From: CAYUEQ01 sp964443805
Lineage (GTDB): Bacteria > Bacillota_I > Bacilli_A > RF39 > UBA660
Reading direction: 5' to 3'
Assembly: GCA_964443805.1 (NCBI GenBank)
Contig: CAYUEQ010000021.1
Coordinates: forward strand, 1 to 14,289
Length of the DNA stretch: 14,289 bases
Positions 7,070 through 14,198 of this stretch are shown piece after piece (position 1 is the first letter of the stretch; each line of letters starts with the position of its first letter). The notes beneath the pieces are model-generated. The model did not search any database, was not told the DNA's origin, and saw only the letters and a list, made by a program, of their open reading frames with translations. The position numbers and the translations under genes were made by a program.

Positions 7070-8740
7070 CTAATAAAATATACTTCCACCTATAAATTCT
7101 CTTAACACCGAATCATTTTCAACTAATTCAGAAGATATAGGAAAAAACGGTCTTAAGAAACTAAGTAATCTTTTTGCTTCTTCATAATATGGTGATGTTG
7201 AAGGCACTGAGTATAGTATTGGTTCTGCAAATACTTTTAATACCCCTAATTCATAAATTAAAGCTGTATTTAAAATTGAATCAGCCTCACCTTGATATGG
7301 GAATATTAACTCAATTTCTCCCTCTCTAACCTTTTGCCATGATTCTAAAGTTTCTTCTACACTTCTTCCTCTAAACATATTATCTCTTACTAATCTTCTC
7401 AAGAGTCTTAAATCAATAGTAGATATATGATTATGGCGATCAAGATTTAATGCTGTAAAAGGACTGACATAAACTTTATATTTATTTTCTCTTGGAATGT
7501 TACTGCTTAATTCATCATTTAAGCAATGCAGCCCTTCCATGATTATTATATCTCCTTTTCTTATTTTTAATTTATTTTCACCAAATTCTTTTTTTCCTGT
7601 AAAGAAATTATATTTGGGTGGATTTATCTCTTCATAATTACATAGTTTTTCTAAATCACTTTGTAATAATTCTAAGTCTAATGCTTCTACTACTTCGTAT
7701 TCATAATTACCTTCATGGTCTTTTGGTGTTTCTTCTCTTTCTTTAAAATAGTCATCTGTTGATAACATAACTGAATTAATACCAAATGATTTTAAAAATA
7801 ATTTTGTTTTATTTGCCGATGTTGTTTTTCCTGATGACGATGGACCAGCAATTAAAATAATTTTTATTGGTGTTTTATTATCTATAATGTCAGATGCCAG
7901 TTGCATCATACTTTCATTTTTAATTAAAGCATTAGTTAAAATAAATTCTTTTATTTCACTTTTTGATACTATTTCATTTAAATCTGCAACATATTTAACT
8001 CCAACCATGTTCAGCCATGACCTATATTCTTCAAAAGACTCTAATATTTTTGGATAATGAGTATATTTTTCTATGCCATTTTTAACTTCTCTTTTCGGAT
8101 AGCTTAATATAAATCCTCCATCTGGATCATCAAATGTATTTAATTCGAACTTTGTTAATACCCCTGTACTAGCAGGCATTTCTGTATAAAAATAATTATA
8201 ACTATCTTTTAATTTATATAATGTAGCCGTTTTATTTGCAACACTTCTTATGTTAAATCCTTTTTCTGGTTCTTCAATTTTATGAAAATAATCAATTGCT
8301 TCTTTTTTATCAGCTGATATTTTTTTAATTGGTAAATCAGCTGCAATAATTTCTTTCATTTTATTAGACAACATATCTAAATCCGTTTTAGTTAATTTTT
8401 CTTTAAGAGGTATTTTAGTGTATGTACCTGTATCTAATGAATTTAAAAATTCCAGCTTAACACTTGTACCCCATAACTCTCTTGCTGCAATAATTATTAC
8501 AAACTTTAATCCCGCTTGATACATCTTATAACCATTTATATCGTGTAAATCAATCAACTCTAATTTTGCATCTTTAGTAAATTTATCATTCAAGTTAACT
8601 AAATTGTTATTTAATTTAGCACCTAATATAGGATTATCATTTGATTTAACATAGCGATTAACTACATCTTTAATTACAGTATTATGATTAACTTCTATAA
8701 TTTTATTATCTTCTAATGTTAGTTTTATCTTATGTTCCAT
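7070..8740 (-). CDS. TGS-domain nucleoside (uridine-type) kinase with ThrRS-like second additional domain
   Basis: A 556-aa fusion known from many Firmicutes and Bacteroidetes. It has an N-terminal TGS domain (about 1-65) and a region resembling the second additional domain of threonyl-tRNA synthetase (about 70-230, NGYKMYQAGLKF...ELW). A P-loop kinase of the uridine kinase/phosphoribulokinase superfamily follows (about 290-500), with Walker A GPSSSGKTT (299-307), STDDYFKERE-TP-D (327-341) and Walker B-like IIIMEGLHCLND (398-409). The substrate is probably a nucleoside; I cannot tell which. The N-terminal half has no cysteine and no HxxxH pair, so ThrRS-style zinc binding or editing is unlikely. 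The ATG at 8738-8740 has AGGGAG at 8745-8750. It leads gap in one transcript and sits where cggR would be in Bacillus. The domain architecture is solid; the biological role is not. Confidence 0.88.
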   Translation of the reverse strand: MEHKIKLTLEDNKIIEVNHNTVIKDVVNRYVKSNDNPILGAKLNNNLVNLNDKFTKDAKLELIDLHDINGYKMYQAGLKFVIIIAARELWGTSVKLEFLNSLDTGTYTKIPLKEKLTKTDLDMLSNKMKEIIAADLPIKKISADKKEAIDYFHKIEEPEKGFNIRSVANKTATLYKLKDSYNYFYTEMPASTGVLTKFELNTFDDPDGGFILSYPKREVKNGIEKYTHYPKILESFEEYRSWLNMVGVKYVADLNEIVSKSEIKEFILTNALIKNESMMQLASDIIDNKTPIKIILIAGPSSSGKTTSANKTKLFLKSFGINSVMLSTDDYFKEREETPKDHEGNYEYEVVEALDLELLQSDLEKLCNYEEINPPKYNFFTGKKEFGENKLKIRKGDIIIMEGLHCLNDELSSNIPRENKYKVYVSPFTALNLDRHNHISTIDLRLLRRLVRDNMFRGRSVEETLESWQKVREGEIELIFPYQGEADSILNTALIYELGVLKVFAEPILYSVPSTSPYYEEAKRLLSFLRPFFPISSELVENDSVLREFIGGSIFY

Positions 8741-8766
8741 TAATCTCCCTCTTACTCTATATAAAC

Positions 8767-8795
8767 ATTTTATCAAACATATAATATTTTGTCAT
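8767..8795 (-). promoter_or_regulatory. Promoter of the kinase-gap unit
   Basis: On the minus strand a -35 ATGACA (8790-8795) and -10 TAAAAT (8767-8772) are 17 bases apart, each matching 5 of 6 consensus positions. The predicted start near 8760 gives a leader of about 20 bases that includes AGGGAG. It is divergent from clpP. Confidence 0.55.
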
Positions 8796-8799
8796 ATGA

Positions 8800-8831
8800 T
8801 TTGATGTATACTTTGCACTTTTTGATGTATA
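8800..8831 (+). repeat. Perfect 11-bp direct repeat, 21 bp apart, upstream of clpP
   Basis: TTTGATGTATA occurs at 8800-8810 and again at 8821-8831, two helical turns apart, between the divergent kinase and clpP promoters. It is not the CtsR heptad repeat (GGTCAAA with 10-bp period) or CIRCE. It could be an operator for an unknown regulator, or two alternative -10 regions, since each copy holds TGTATA. Confidence 0.5.
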
Positions 8832-8839
8832 GATATAAT
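8812..8839 (+). promoter_or_regulatory. Candidate clpP promoter
   Basis: TATAAT at 8834-8839 has TTTGCA (8812-8817) 16 bases upstream. Transcription would start near 8846, leaving about 6 bases of leader and excluding the AGGTG (8840-8844) that looks like the ribosome binding site. Either the message is nearly leaderless or an upstream -10 (TATACT, 8807-8812, without a good -35) is used. Confidence 0.4.
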
Positions 8840-8851
8840 AGGTGAAAAAAT

Positions 8852-9421
8852 ATGAACATAATACCAACTATAATCGAAAAAAAAAATAACTCTGAAAGAG
8901 CTTATGACTTATATTCTAGGTTATTAGAAGATAGAATAGTTTTTATAACTGGAGAAATAACTGATCATACTGCTAATTTAGTAATGTCTCAATTATTATA
9001 TTTAGATTCTTTAAATAATGACGACATCAGCTTATATATTAATACTCCTGGTGGAAGCGTTACTGCAGGCTTTGCAATTTATGACACTATAAATTTTATT
9101 AAGAGCGATGTTTCTACTATTGTTATCGGAATTGCAGCATCTATGGGAGCATTTTTACTTGCTAGTGGTACCAAAGGAAAAAGGTATGCCCTACCTAATT
9201 CTGAAATAATGATTCATCAGCCTATTGGTGGTGCCCAAGGTCAAGCAACAGAAATAAAAATTGCTGCTGAGAGGATTATAAAATTAAAAGAAAAACTAAA
9301 TAAAATTTTAGCTAAACTAACTAATAAAACTGTAAATAAAATATCTAAAGATACAGAAAGAGATTATTTTATGGATGCTAAAGAAGCTTTAGATTATAAT
9401 TTAATTGATAAAATTATTTGA
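8852..9421 (+). CDS. clpP: ATP-dependent Clp protease proteolytic subunit
   Basis: Serine peptidase subunit that forms tetradecameric chambers fed by Clp ATPases; cytoplasmic protein quality control and regulated proteolysis. The 189-aa protein is near the family length of 190-200. The catalytic triad is complete: S97 in GIAASMGAF, H122 in IMIHQP and D171 in DTERDYFM. Typical segments YINTPGGSV (62-70) and ERD-FM-A-EA are present, and the N-terminus (MNIIPTIIEKKN) resembles the axial-loop start of other ClpPs. It is the only plus-strand gene in the window. It has AGGTG 7-8 bases before the ATG, an uncertain promoter, and an 11-bp direct repeat upstream. Its TGA overlaps the 3' end of whiA on the opposite strand. 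No recognisable CtsR box. Confidence 0.97.
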   Translation: MNIIPTIIEKKNNSERAYDLYSRLLEDRIVFITGEITDHTANLVMSQLLYLDSLNNDDISLYINTPGGSVTAGFAIYDTINFIKSDVSTIVIGIAASMGAFLLASGTKGKRYALPNSEIMIHQPIGGAQGQATEIKIAAERIIKLKEKLNKILAKLTNKTVNKISKDTERDYFMDAKEALDYNLIDKII

Positions 9422-10337
9422 TTTTTTGGTGTTTATCAACTAATTTTCTAATTTTAATAAAGTGATGATTAACTCCAGATTTACCTATTTTATAATCTGT
9501 TTCTAAGGTAATAATATCCGCTAGTTCTTGATAAGAACTTTCAGGATATTTCTTTCTATATTTCATTACTATTTGCGTTTTATCATCAAACAAATCCGTT
9601 AAGTTATTTTCTTCAATATATTTAATATTGTTTAACTGTCTTAAACCAGTTGTCATTACTTTTTCTTGATTAGCTATATCACAGTTATTAAGTCGATTAA
9701 CCATATTTTTATGATCTCGATATATTCTAATATCTTCATAGTAAAACAATCCATTAATAGCTCCTAAAAGACGTAATAAGTCGCTTATAACTTCTGCTTC
9801 TTTGATATATATCATATACGCATTTTCTCTTTTTAAAACTTTGTTTTTAAACTTTAACTCTTTTAACAATTTGCTTAAGAATCTAGCTTCACTATAGTTT
9901 TTTATAGTAAATTCTAAATGATAACCAGATTTTGAAGGATCACTAATACTACCACAAGCTAGGAAAGCACCTTTTATAAATGCAATCTGTTCTTCTCTAG
10001 ATCCAATAATATAATCATCTACTAAGTTTACTTTATTAATTGAAATATTTAAATCATCAAGGATTATATCTACTTTATCTTTAATTACTAATATATATAA
10101 TTGTTTTACTCTAAATCTTTTTTGAACTCTAACAATAATTGTCGGCAATACATTATAGATAGTTTTAATATTTTTATATATTCTTCTAGCTATTGATGCA
10201 TTTTCAATAACAATTTCTATTTCATTTTTTTTAATTCGAGCACTATATCTTATAAAAGATGAAAGTTCTGCAATTATCTCTACATTAGTATTATCTGTTT
10301 TAGATATTTCATCTTTAATTCTTTTAGTAAATGTCAT
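9414..10337 (-). CDS. whiA: WhiA-type DNA-binding protein
   Basis: Conserved in Gram-positive bacteria and tied to cell division and chromosome segregation in Bacillus and to sporulation in Streptomyces. The 307-aa protein has the expected layout: an N-terminal half related to LAGLIDADG endonucleases without their catalytic function (opening MTFTKRIKDEISK; IKGAFLACGSISDP around 120-135; YHLEF) and a C-terminal helix-turn-helix (about 250-300, including YPESSYQELADII and IGKSGVNHHFIKIRKL). The ATG at 10335-10337 overlaps the yvcK TGA as ATGA, the usual coupling of this pair. The 3' end overlaps clpP by 8 bases, with no convincing terminator. In sporulating relatives rapZ precedes and crh follows this pair; neither is here. 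Confidence 0.95.
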   Translation of the reverse strand: MTFTKRIKDEISKTDNTNVEIIAELSSFIRYSARIKKNEIEIVIENASIARRIYKNIKTIYNVLPTIIVRVQKRFRVKQLYILVIKDKVDIILDDLNISINKVNLVDDYIIGSREEQIAFIKGAFLACGSISDPSKSGYHLEFTIKNYSEARFLSKLLKELKFKNKVLKRENAYMIYIKEAEVISDLLRLLGAINGLFYYEDIRIYRDHKNMVNRLNNCDIANQEKVMTTGLRQLNNIKYIEENNLTDLFDDKTQIVMKYRKKYPESSYQELADIITLETDYKIGKSGVNHHFIKIRKLVDKHQKIK

Positions 10338-11290
10338 TTCTTACCACCACGCATTAAATGTGAAAATATTAAATATGCTGTTTTTAATGAATCGTGTCTT
10401 ATATAAGCATCTTCTATAGTATAAATTCTATCTTCAATAATATCTAAATTTAATTTATCTAACTCCAATTTATCAAAATCAACTTGATGTTTTTGTTCTT
10501 TATTTTCATATTTTTTAATTAATGAATCAGATATTTTTTGATTATTAACTATTATTGAATTTATCTTCTTTTTATCTAAATGTTTATTCAATACTTTTAT
10601 ATGCTCACTAGCTGTAAAATCAAGCGTTTCTCCTGGTTGAGTTACTAAATTACAAACATATAAACATTCTGCTTTTGATTTGTCTATTGCTTTTATTATG
10701 TCTGGCACTATCAAATGTGGCAGTATGCTTGTATATAAACTTCCTGGTGCAAAAATTATTAAATCAGCTTTTTCAATAGCGTTTAAAACATTTTTGTTAA
10801 CTTCAAAGTCTTTATTATATTTAATTTCTTTAATTGTTTTCATCGACTCTGTTATTTGTGCTTCACCAAATATTATATTGTTATCAACAGTTGTAGCAAC
10901 TAAATCTACACATTCTTGTGTTATAGGTAGCACAGTTCCTTGAATATTAAAAATATCACAAAAAATATCAACTGATTGATTAAAATCATCTGTTATATCA
11001 AGTAGTGCTGCTAACATTAAATTTTTAATTGAATGAGCCCCAATACTACTATTTTCATCAAATCTATAATTCAATAACTTTTCATTTATTTCATTAGTAT
11101 TAGCCATAGATAATAATACTTTTGTAATATCACCAACAGCAGGTATATCAAATTCTTCTCTTAAGATACCTGTACTTCTACCATTATCAGCAACTGTTAC
11201 AATTGCTGTTATATCAAGAGGAAATAGTTTCAAACCTTTTAATATTTGGGATAAACCAGATCCTCCACCAAAAATTACAATTTTTTTCAT
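10334..11290 (-). CDS. yvcK: YvcK/CofD-like protein (gluconeogenesis factor family)
   Basis: YvcK proteins bind UDP-sugars and are needed for normal morphology and growth on gluconeogenic carbon in Bacillus; the biochemical activity is not settled. This 318-aa protein shows the family nucleotide-binding start IVIFGGGSGLSQILKGLK (4-21), VTVADNGRSTG (31-41), PAVGDITKVLL, RFDENSSIGAHSIKNL and APGSLYTSILP. The usual D-D-G-G-S-S-G is D-N-G-R-S-T-G here, a variant also seen in clostridial-type members. The start (11288-11290) has only a weak AGAG 8 bases upstream. It follows the M23 peptidase after a hairpin and its own promoter, and translates into whiA through an ATGA overlap. rapZ, normally just before it, is missing. 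Confidence 0.94.
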   Translation of the reverse strand: MKKIVIFGGGSGLSQILKGLKLFPLDITAIVTVADNGRSTGILREEFDIPAVGDITKVLLSMANTNEINEKLLNYRFDENSSIGAHSIKNLMLAALLDITDDFNQSVDIFCDIFNIQGTVLPITQECVDLVATTVDNNIIFGEAQITESMKTIKEIKYNKDFEVNKNVLNAIEKADLIIFAPGSLYTSILPHLIVPDIIKAIDKSKAECLYVCNLVTQPGETLDFTASEHIKVLNKHLDKKKINSIIVNNQKISDSLIKKYENKEQKHQVDFDKLELDKLNLDIIEDRIYTIEDAYIRHDSLKTAYLIFSHLMRGGKK

Positions 11291-11308
11291 TTCATCATCT
11301 CTTTTAAT

Positions 11309-11336
11309 ATATTAACATATTAATAGTTTTTGTAAA
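11309..11336 (-). promoter_or_regulatory. yvcK-whiA promoter
   Basis: On the minus strand a -35 TTTACA (11331-11336) and a -10 TAATAT (11309-11314) are 16 bases apart, and TGT precedes the -10 (extended). The predicted start near 11302 leaves about 12 bases of leader. The -10 matches only 4 of 6. Confidence 0.4.
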
Positions 11337-11356
11337 TAAAAGACCCTATATAATAA

Positions 11357-11387
11357 AATAGAATCTATAACCTAGTTAGATTCTATT
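11357..11387 (-). terminator. Hairpin after the M23 peptidase gene
   Basis: AATAGAATCTA (minus 11387-11377) and TAGATTCTATT (11367-11357) form an 11-bp perfect stem with a 9-base loop, beginning 5 bases after the TAA stop (11393-11395). The following bases are TTATTATATAGGG, so the T-tract is interrupted. It probably terminates the ftsE-ftsX-peptidase transcript, perhaps incompletely, and could also stabilise the 3' end. Confidence 0.6.
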
Positions 11388-11392
11388 TATTA

Positions 11393-12562
11393 TTAAAATC
11401 GAGTACTAAATGCCCAACCAGATCTATTAGTAAATGGAAATGGTGTAATAAAGTTTTTAGCAGCAGATGAATAAGTAGATTGTCTTCCTCTAGCTATTGA
11501 ATAATGTAAGTGAGGTCCAGTTGAACAATCAGGTCCAGCTTTTGGACCTCCACCTACTGTACCAACAACAGTATTTGGAGTTACTTTATCTCCTACTTTA
11601 ACATTTACTGATAATAAGTGAGCATACACACTAGTATATCCTTGACCATTTATATTGTGATAAATATATAAAGTTCTTCCTCCACAACCAGGATAAGGAA
11701 TTCTTCTTGGAACAGCTATAACCGTTCCATTAGCTGGTGAGTATATAGCTGTTCCTTCAGCATTACCTGCAATATCTATCCCATAGTGGAAACCTCCACC
11801 TCTTGGTCCATAAGGACTACTTACTCTTCCCTTTTGTGTAGGTCTTATAAGTCTTGTATCACCCATAGTTGCAGCACACACACTTAGTAATTGATTAGAT
11901 TTACATCCTAATCCTTTATAGTACTTAATTTCTTTTTGCAATGTTTGAATTTCACCTTCAAGGTCAATTGATATATCAGAAATTTCATTCAAATGAATTC
12001 CTAAGTTATCAATATTTTTTTGATACCTAATAACCGCATCATCTAGTTCTTTATTTCTAGCTGCTAAGTCTAATTGTAGTTGATTATTATCTTTAATAAG
12101 ATTCTCTAATTCTTCTAATTTTTCATTGTTATATTTAGAAAGTTGTTCAGTTACAGCAGCTCTTATTACAAAATCAGTAATCGAATTAGAATCTGCTATA
12201 TAACTTAAATAAATATTTTCACCACTAGTTATTTGGAAAAACCTTAATAAATCGTTTGATTGTTCTGTTACTTCTTGTACTTTTATTTCACTTTCTTCAA
12301 CCTTTTTTTTAGCAAGTTCAACATTTTGTTCGTTTTTAGTTTTTTCACTAAATGAATTAATTACAGAATTTTTATTATTTTCAATTTGTCCTTGTGTTTG
12401 TTTTTTTTCAGAAACATTAGCTTGATATTTTTGTCTTAGTTTTACTAATTCATTTTCTAAATCCCCTAAAGTTTTATTTTTAGAGGCATAGACTTGATTA
12501 TCACTTAACGATATAGCAAATACTAATGTTATTACTAAAAATATTTTAACTATCCTTTTCAT
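11393..12562 (-). CDS. Secreted coiled-coil M23 (LytM-type) peptidase, FtsEX partner
   Basis: A cell-wall endopeptidase of EnvC/PcsB-like layout, encoded just after ftsEX, which activates such hydrolases at the septum or wall. The 389-aa protein has a signal peptide (1-26, hydrophobic 7-19, likely cleaved after NQVYA) and a long coiled coil (about 30-215). An M23 domain (about 245-370) carries zinc ligands H259 and D263 in FHYGID, H315 in VYAH, and H351 and H353 in GPHLHY. The active site is complete. Outside the signal peptide it has four cysteines: C220 and C229 before the domain, C293 and C346 beside the active site, possibly two disulfides. Its ATG overlaps the ftsX TGA (12559-12562), and I see no good ribosome binding site, so translation is likely coupled. 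A role in division is inferred from context. Confidence 0.93.
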   Translation of the reverse strand: MKRIVKIFLVITLVFAISLSDNQVYASKNKTLGDLENELVKLRQKYQANVSEKKQTQGQIENNKNSVINSFSEKTKNEQNVELAKKKVEESEIKVQEVTEQSNDLLRFFQITSGENIYLSYIADSNSITDFVIRAAVTEQLSKYNNEKLEELENLIKDNNQLQLDLAARNKELDDAVIRYQKNIDNLGIHLNEISDISIDLEGEIQTLQKEIKYYKGLGCKSNQLLSVCAATMGDTRLIRPTQKGRVSSPYGPRGGGFHYGIDIAGNAEGTAIYSPANGTVIAVPRRIPYPGCGGRTLYIYHNINGQGYTSVYAHLLSVNVKVGDKVTPNTVVGTVGGGPKAGPDCSTGPHLHYSIARGRQSTYSSAAKNFITPFPFTNRSGWAFSTRF

Positions 12563-13458
12563 ATTTTCAAATACTTTCTTACTGAACGATAACTACCAAA
12601 CATACCTACTACTGATCCAATTAAAACTAGAACAATAGCGATGTAAAATACAAATGGTGTAGGTGGTATCATTCGAACTATATTTCCAAATAAATATCCA
12701 CTAAATTGTTCAAAAACTAAAATATATCCATACACAGTAATGATAATTGGTACTATCGACCCTATAACCCCTAATATAAAACCTTCAAATAAAAATGGCA
12801 ATTTAATTACGATGTTCCTTGTTCCGACTAAGCGCATTATTTCTATTTCTGTTTTTCTTGAAAAAATAGTTAGTTTTATAGTATTACCAATTAAGAATGT
12901 AGTTACTATAACTAATGAAATTACTAATATAATCGTCGTTTTTTCTACTACCGTAAACACTGATATTAATTGATCTACAACTGTTTCACCATATTTAACA
13001 GCATTAACGTTTGGTAGTTTCCCTATTTGATCTGCTGTTTTCTTTATATAATGAATATCATCTACTTTAATCGAAAACTGATCTTGAAGAGGATTAGTTT
13101 CCTCAGTCCATTCCGCCATAATAGAATCAAACACATCAGATTCTTTTCTCATTTGTTCTTTAATATTTTCTTTTGATTGATATGTTAATGATGCAATATT
13201 ATCTATTTCATTTAATGAATCTTCAAGTTCTGTAACATCTGCTTTTTCGACATCACGTTCCATAAAAACTACTATAGTTAAATCTTTTTCTAAATCATCA
13301 GTAAAACTATTAATGTTTACACTTACTACTAAAGCGATTCCAACTAAAATTAAAGTTATTGTTGTACATACAATAGATGCCATACTTAAACTGAAATTAC
13401 GAAACACACTTTTAAAAGCATCTTTTATATTGGTCGTTAAAATTCTAAATATTTTCAT
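12559..13458 (-). CDS. ftsX: Cell division membrane protein FtsX
   Basis: Membrane subunit of the FtsEX complex. It converts ATP binding and hydrolysis by FtsE into activation of extracellular peptidoglycan hydrolases. The 299-aa protein has the family layout: a short cytoplasmic N-terminus, TM1 (about 26-48), an extracellular domain (about 50-170) that would contact the hydrolase coiled coil, then TM2 (172-195), TM3 (222-249) and TM4 (268-289). A conserved cytoplasmic stretch RKTEIEIMRLVGTRN (201-215) couples to the ATPase. The ATG (13456-13458) lies inside the end of ftsE, a 14-base overlap, with AAGGAAG 11 bases upstream. The next gene encodes the secreted M23 hydrolase, its likely partner. 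Confidence 0.96.
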   Translation of the reverse strand: MKIFRILTTNIKDAFKSVFRNFSLSMASIVCTTITLILVGIALVVSVNINSFTDDLEKDLTIVVFMERDVEKADVTELEDSLNEIDNIASLTYQSKENIKEQMRKESDVFDSIMAEWTEETNPLQDQFSIKVDDIHYIKKTADQIGKLPNVNAVKYGETVVDQLISVFTVVEKTTIILVISLVIVTTFLIGNTIKLTIFSRKTEIEIMRLVGTRNIVIKLPFLFEGFILGVIGSIVPIIITVYGYILVFEQFSGYLFGNIVRMIPPTPFVFYIAIVLVLIGSVVGMFGSYRSVRKYLKI

Positions 13459-14146
13459 AATCTTTATAACTTCCTTTCAGATAATCACCTGCAACAACAC
13501 CGTTTTCTATTACTACAACTCTTTTTTTCATTCTATTAACTATATCTTTTGCATGAGTAGCCATTATTATTGTAGCTCCCATTTCTTTATTAATATATTC
13601 AATAACTTTCATAATTTCTTTTGATGTTTTAGGATCTAGATTCCCAGTCGGTTCATCACAAATTAACAGTTTTGGCTCATTAACTATCGCTCTTGCAATA
13701 CATACTCTTTGTTGCTCTCCACCTGATAATTGATTAGGAAAACTATTTACCTTTTCTTTTAAACCTACTCGTTCCAAAGACTTTAAAACCATTTTTCTTA
13801 TTTCAGATTTTTTTAAACCCATACTTTCTAAAGCAAAAGCTACATTTTCATAAACAGTTAATTTTGGTAGCAATTTAAAATCTTGGAATACAATTCCAAT
13901 TTTTCTTCTTAATTTATAAACTTTACCATTTCTAAGTCTAGAAACATCAAGCCCACCTACCATTACTTTACCTTTAGTCGGCTTTTCTTCTCTATATAAT
14001 AACTTAATCAAAGTAGACTTACCACTTGCAGTAGAACCGATGACAAAAACAAAATCGCCTTTTTTAATGGATAAATTCACATTAGCAAGTGCAGTAACTC
14101 CATTAGGATATATTTTATAACAATCTTTAAATTCTATAAATTCCAT
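13445..14146 (-). CDS. ftsE: Cell division ATP-binding protein FtsE
   Basis: Cytoplasmic ABC-type ATPase of FtsEX. The 233-aa protein has a Walker A GSTASGKST (37-45), Q-loop VFQDFKLL (87-94), signature LSGGEQQR (140-147), Walker B LLICDEPTGNLD (160-171) and H-loop H198 in MATHAKD. The second P-loop residue is Ser-Thr where GPSGAGKST is usual; the catalytic lysine and serine remain. I chose the ATG at 14144-14146 (MEFIEF) over the in-frame ATG five codons upstream, because GGGTGG (14154-14159) is 7 bases before it and the upstream ATG lies at the predicted transcription start without a ribosome site. First gene of the ftsE-ftsX-peptidase operon. Confidence 0.96.
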   Translation of the reverse strand: MEFIEFKDCYKIYPNGVTALANVNLSIKKGDFVFVIGSTASGKSTLIKLLYREEKPTKGKVMVGGLDVSRLRNGKVYKLRRKIGIVFQDFKLLPKLTVYENVAFALESMGLKKSEIRKMVLKSLERVGLKEKVNSFPNQLSGGEQQRVCIARAIVNEPKLLICDEPTGNLDPKTSKEIMKVIEYINKEMGATIIMATHAKDIVNRMKKRVVVIENGVVAGDYLKGSYKDYENI

Positions 14147-14153
14147 TTTACTA

Positions 14154-14159
14154 CCACCC
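14154..14159 (-). promoter_or_regulatory. ftsE ribosome binding site, fixes the start
   Basis: GGGTGG is 7 bases before the ATG at 14146. The alternative ATG at 14159-14161 overlaps this site and has none of its own. Confidence 0.5.
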
Positions 14160-14169
14160 ATACAATATA

Positions 14170-14198
14170 ATTATAACAAATATTTAAAATATATTAAA
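14170..14198 (-). promoter_or_regulatory. ftsE operon promoter (extended -10)
   Basis: On the minus strand a perfect TATAAT (14170-14175) is preceded by TGT, forming an extended -10. The -35 position (TTTAAT, 14193-14198, 17-base spacing) is weak. The predicted start near 14163 gives about a 16-base leader. Confidence 0.5.

Noticed and set aside
8741..8851. CtsR or CIRCE heat-shock operator before clpP
   Set aside because: No GGTCAAA heptad tandem and no TTAGCACTC-N9-GAGTGCTAA-like inverted repeat is present.
9405..9439. 8-bp inverted repeat TTGATAAA/TTTATCAA across the clpP/whiA stop codons as a bidirectional terminator
   Set aside because: The stem is AT-only, the loop is 19 bases and no T-run follows on either strand; too weak to annotate.
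10680..10943. Plus-strand open frame of 87 codons
   Set aside because: It lies wholly inside yvcK on the other strand, has no ribosome site, and its translation shows no recognisable family; a shadow frame.
12740..12973. Plus-strand open frame of 77 codons
   Set aside because: Antisense to the membrane-rich part of ftsX, with no ribosome site and low-complexity composition; a shadow frame.
13313..13624. Plus-strand open frame of 103 codons spanning the ftsX/ftsE overlap
   Set aside because: Antisense to two clearly conserved genes and made mostly of I, F, N and Y runs; a compositional artefact.
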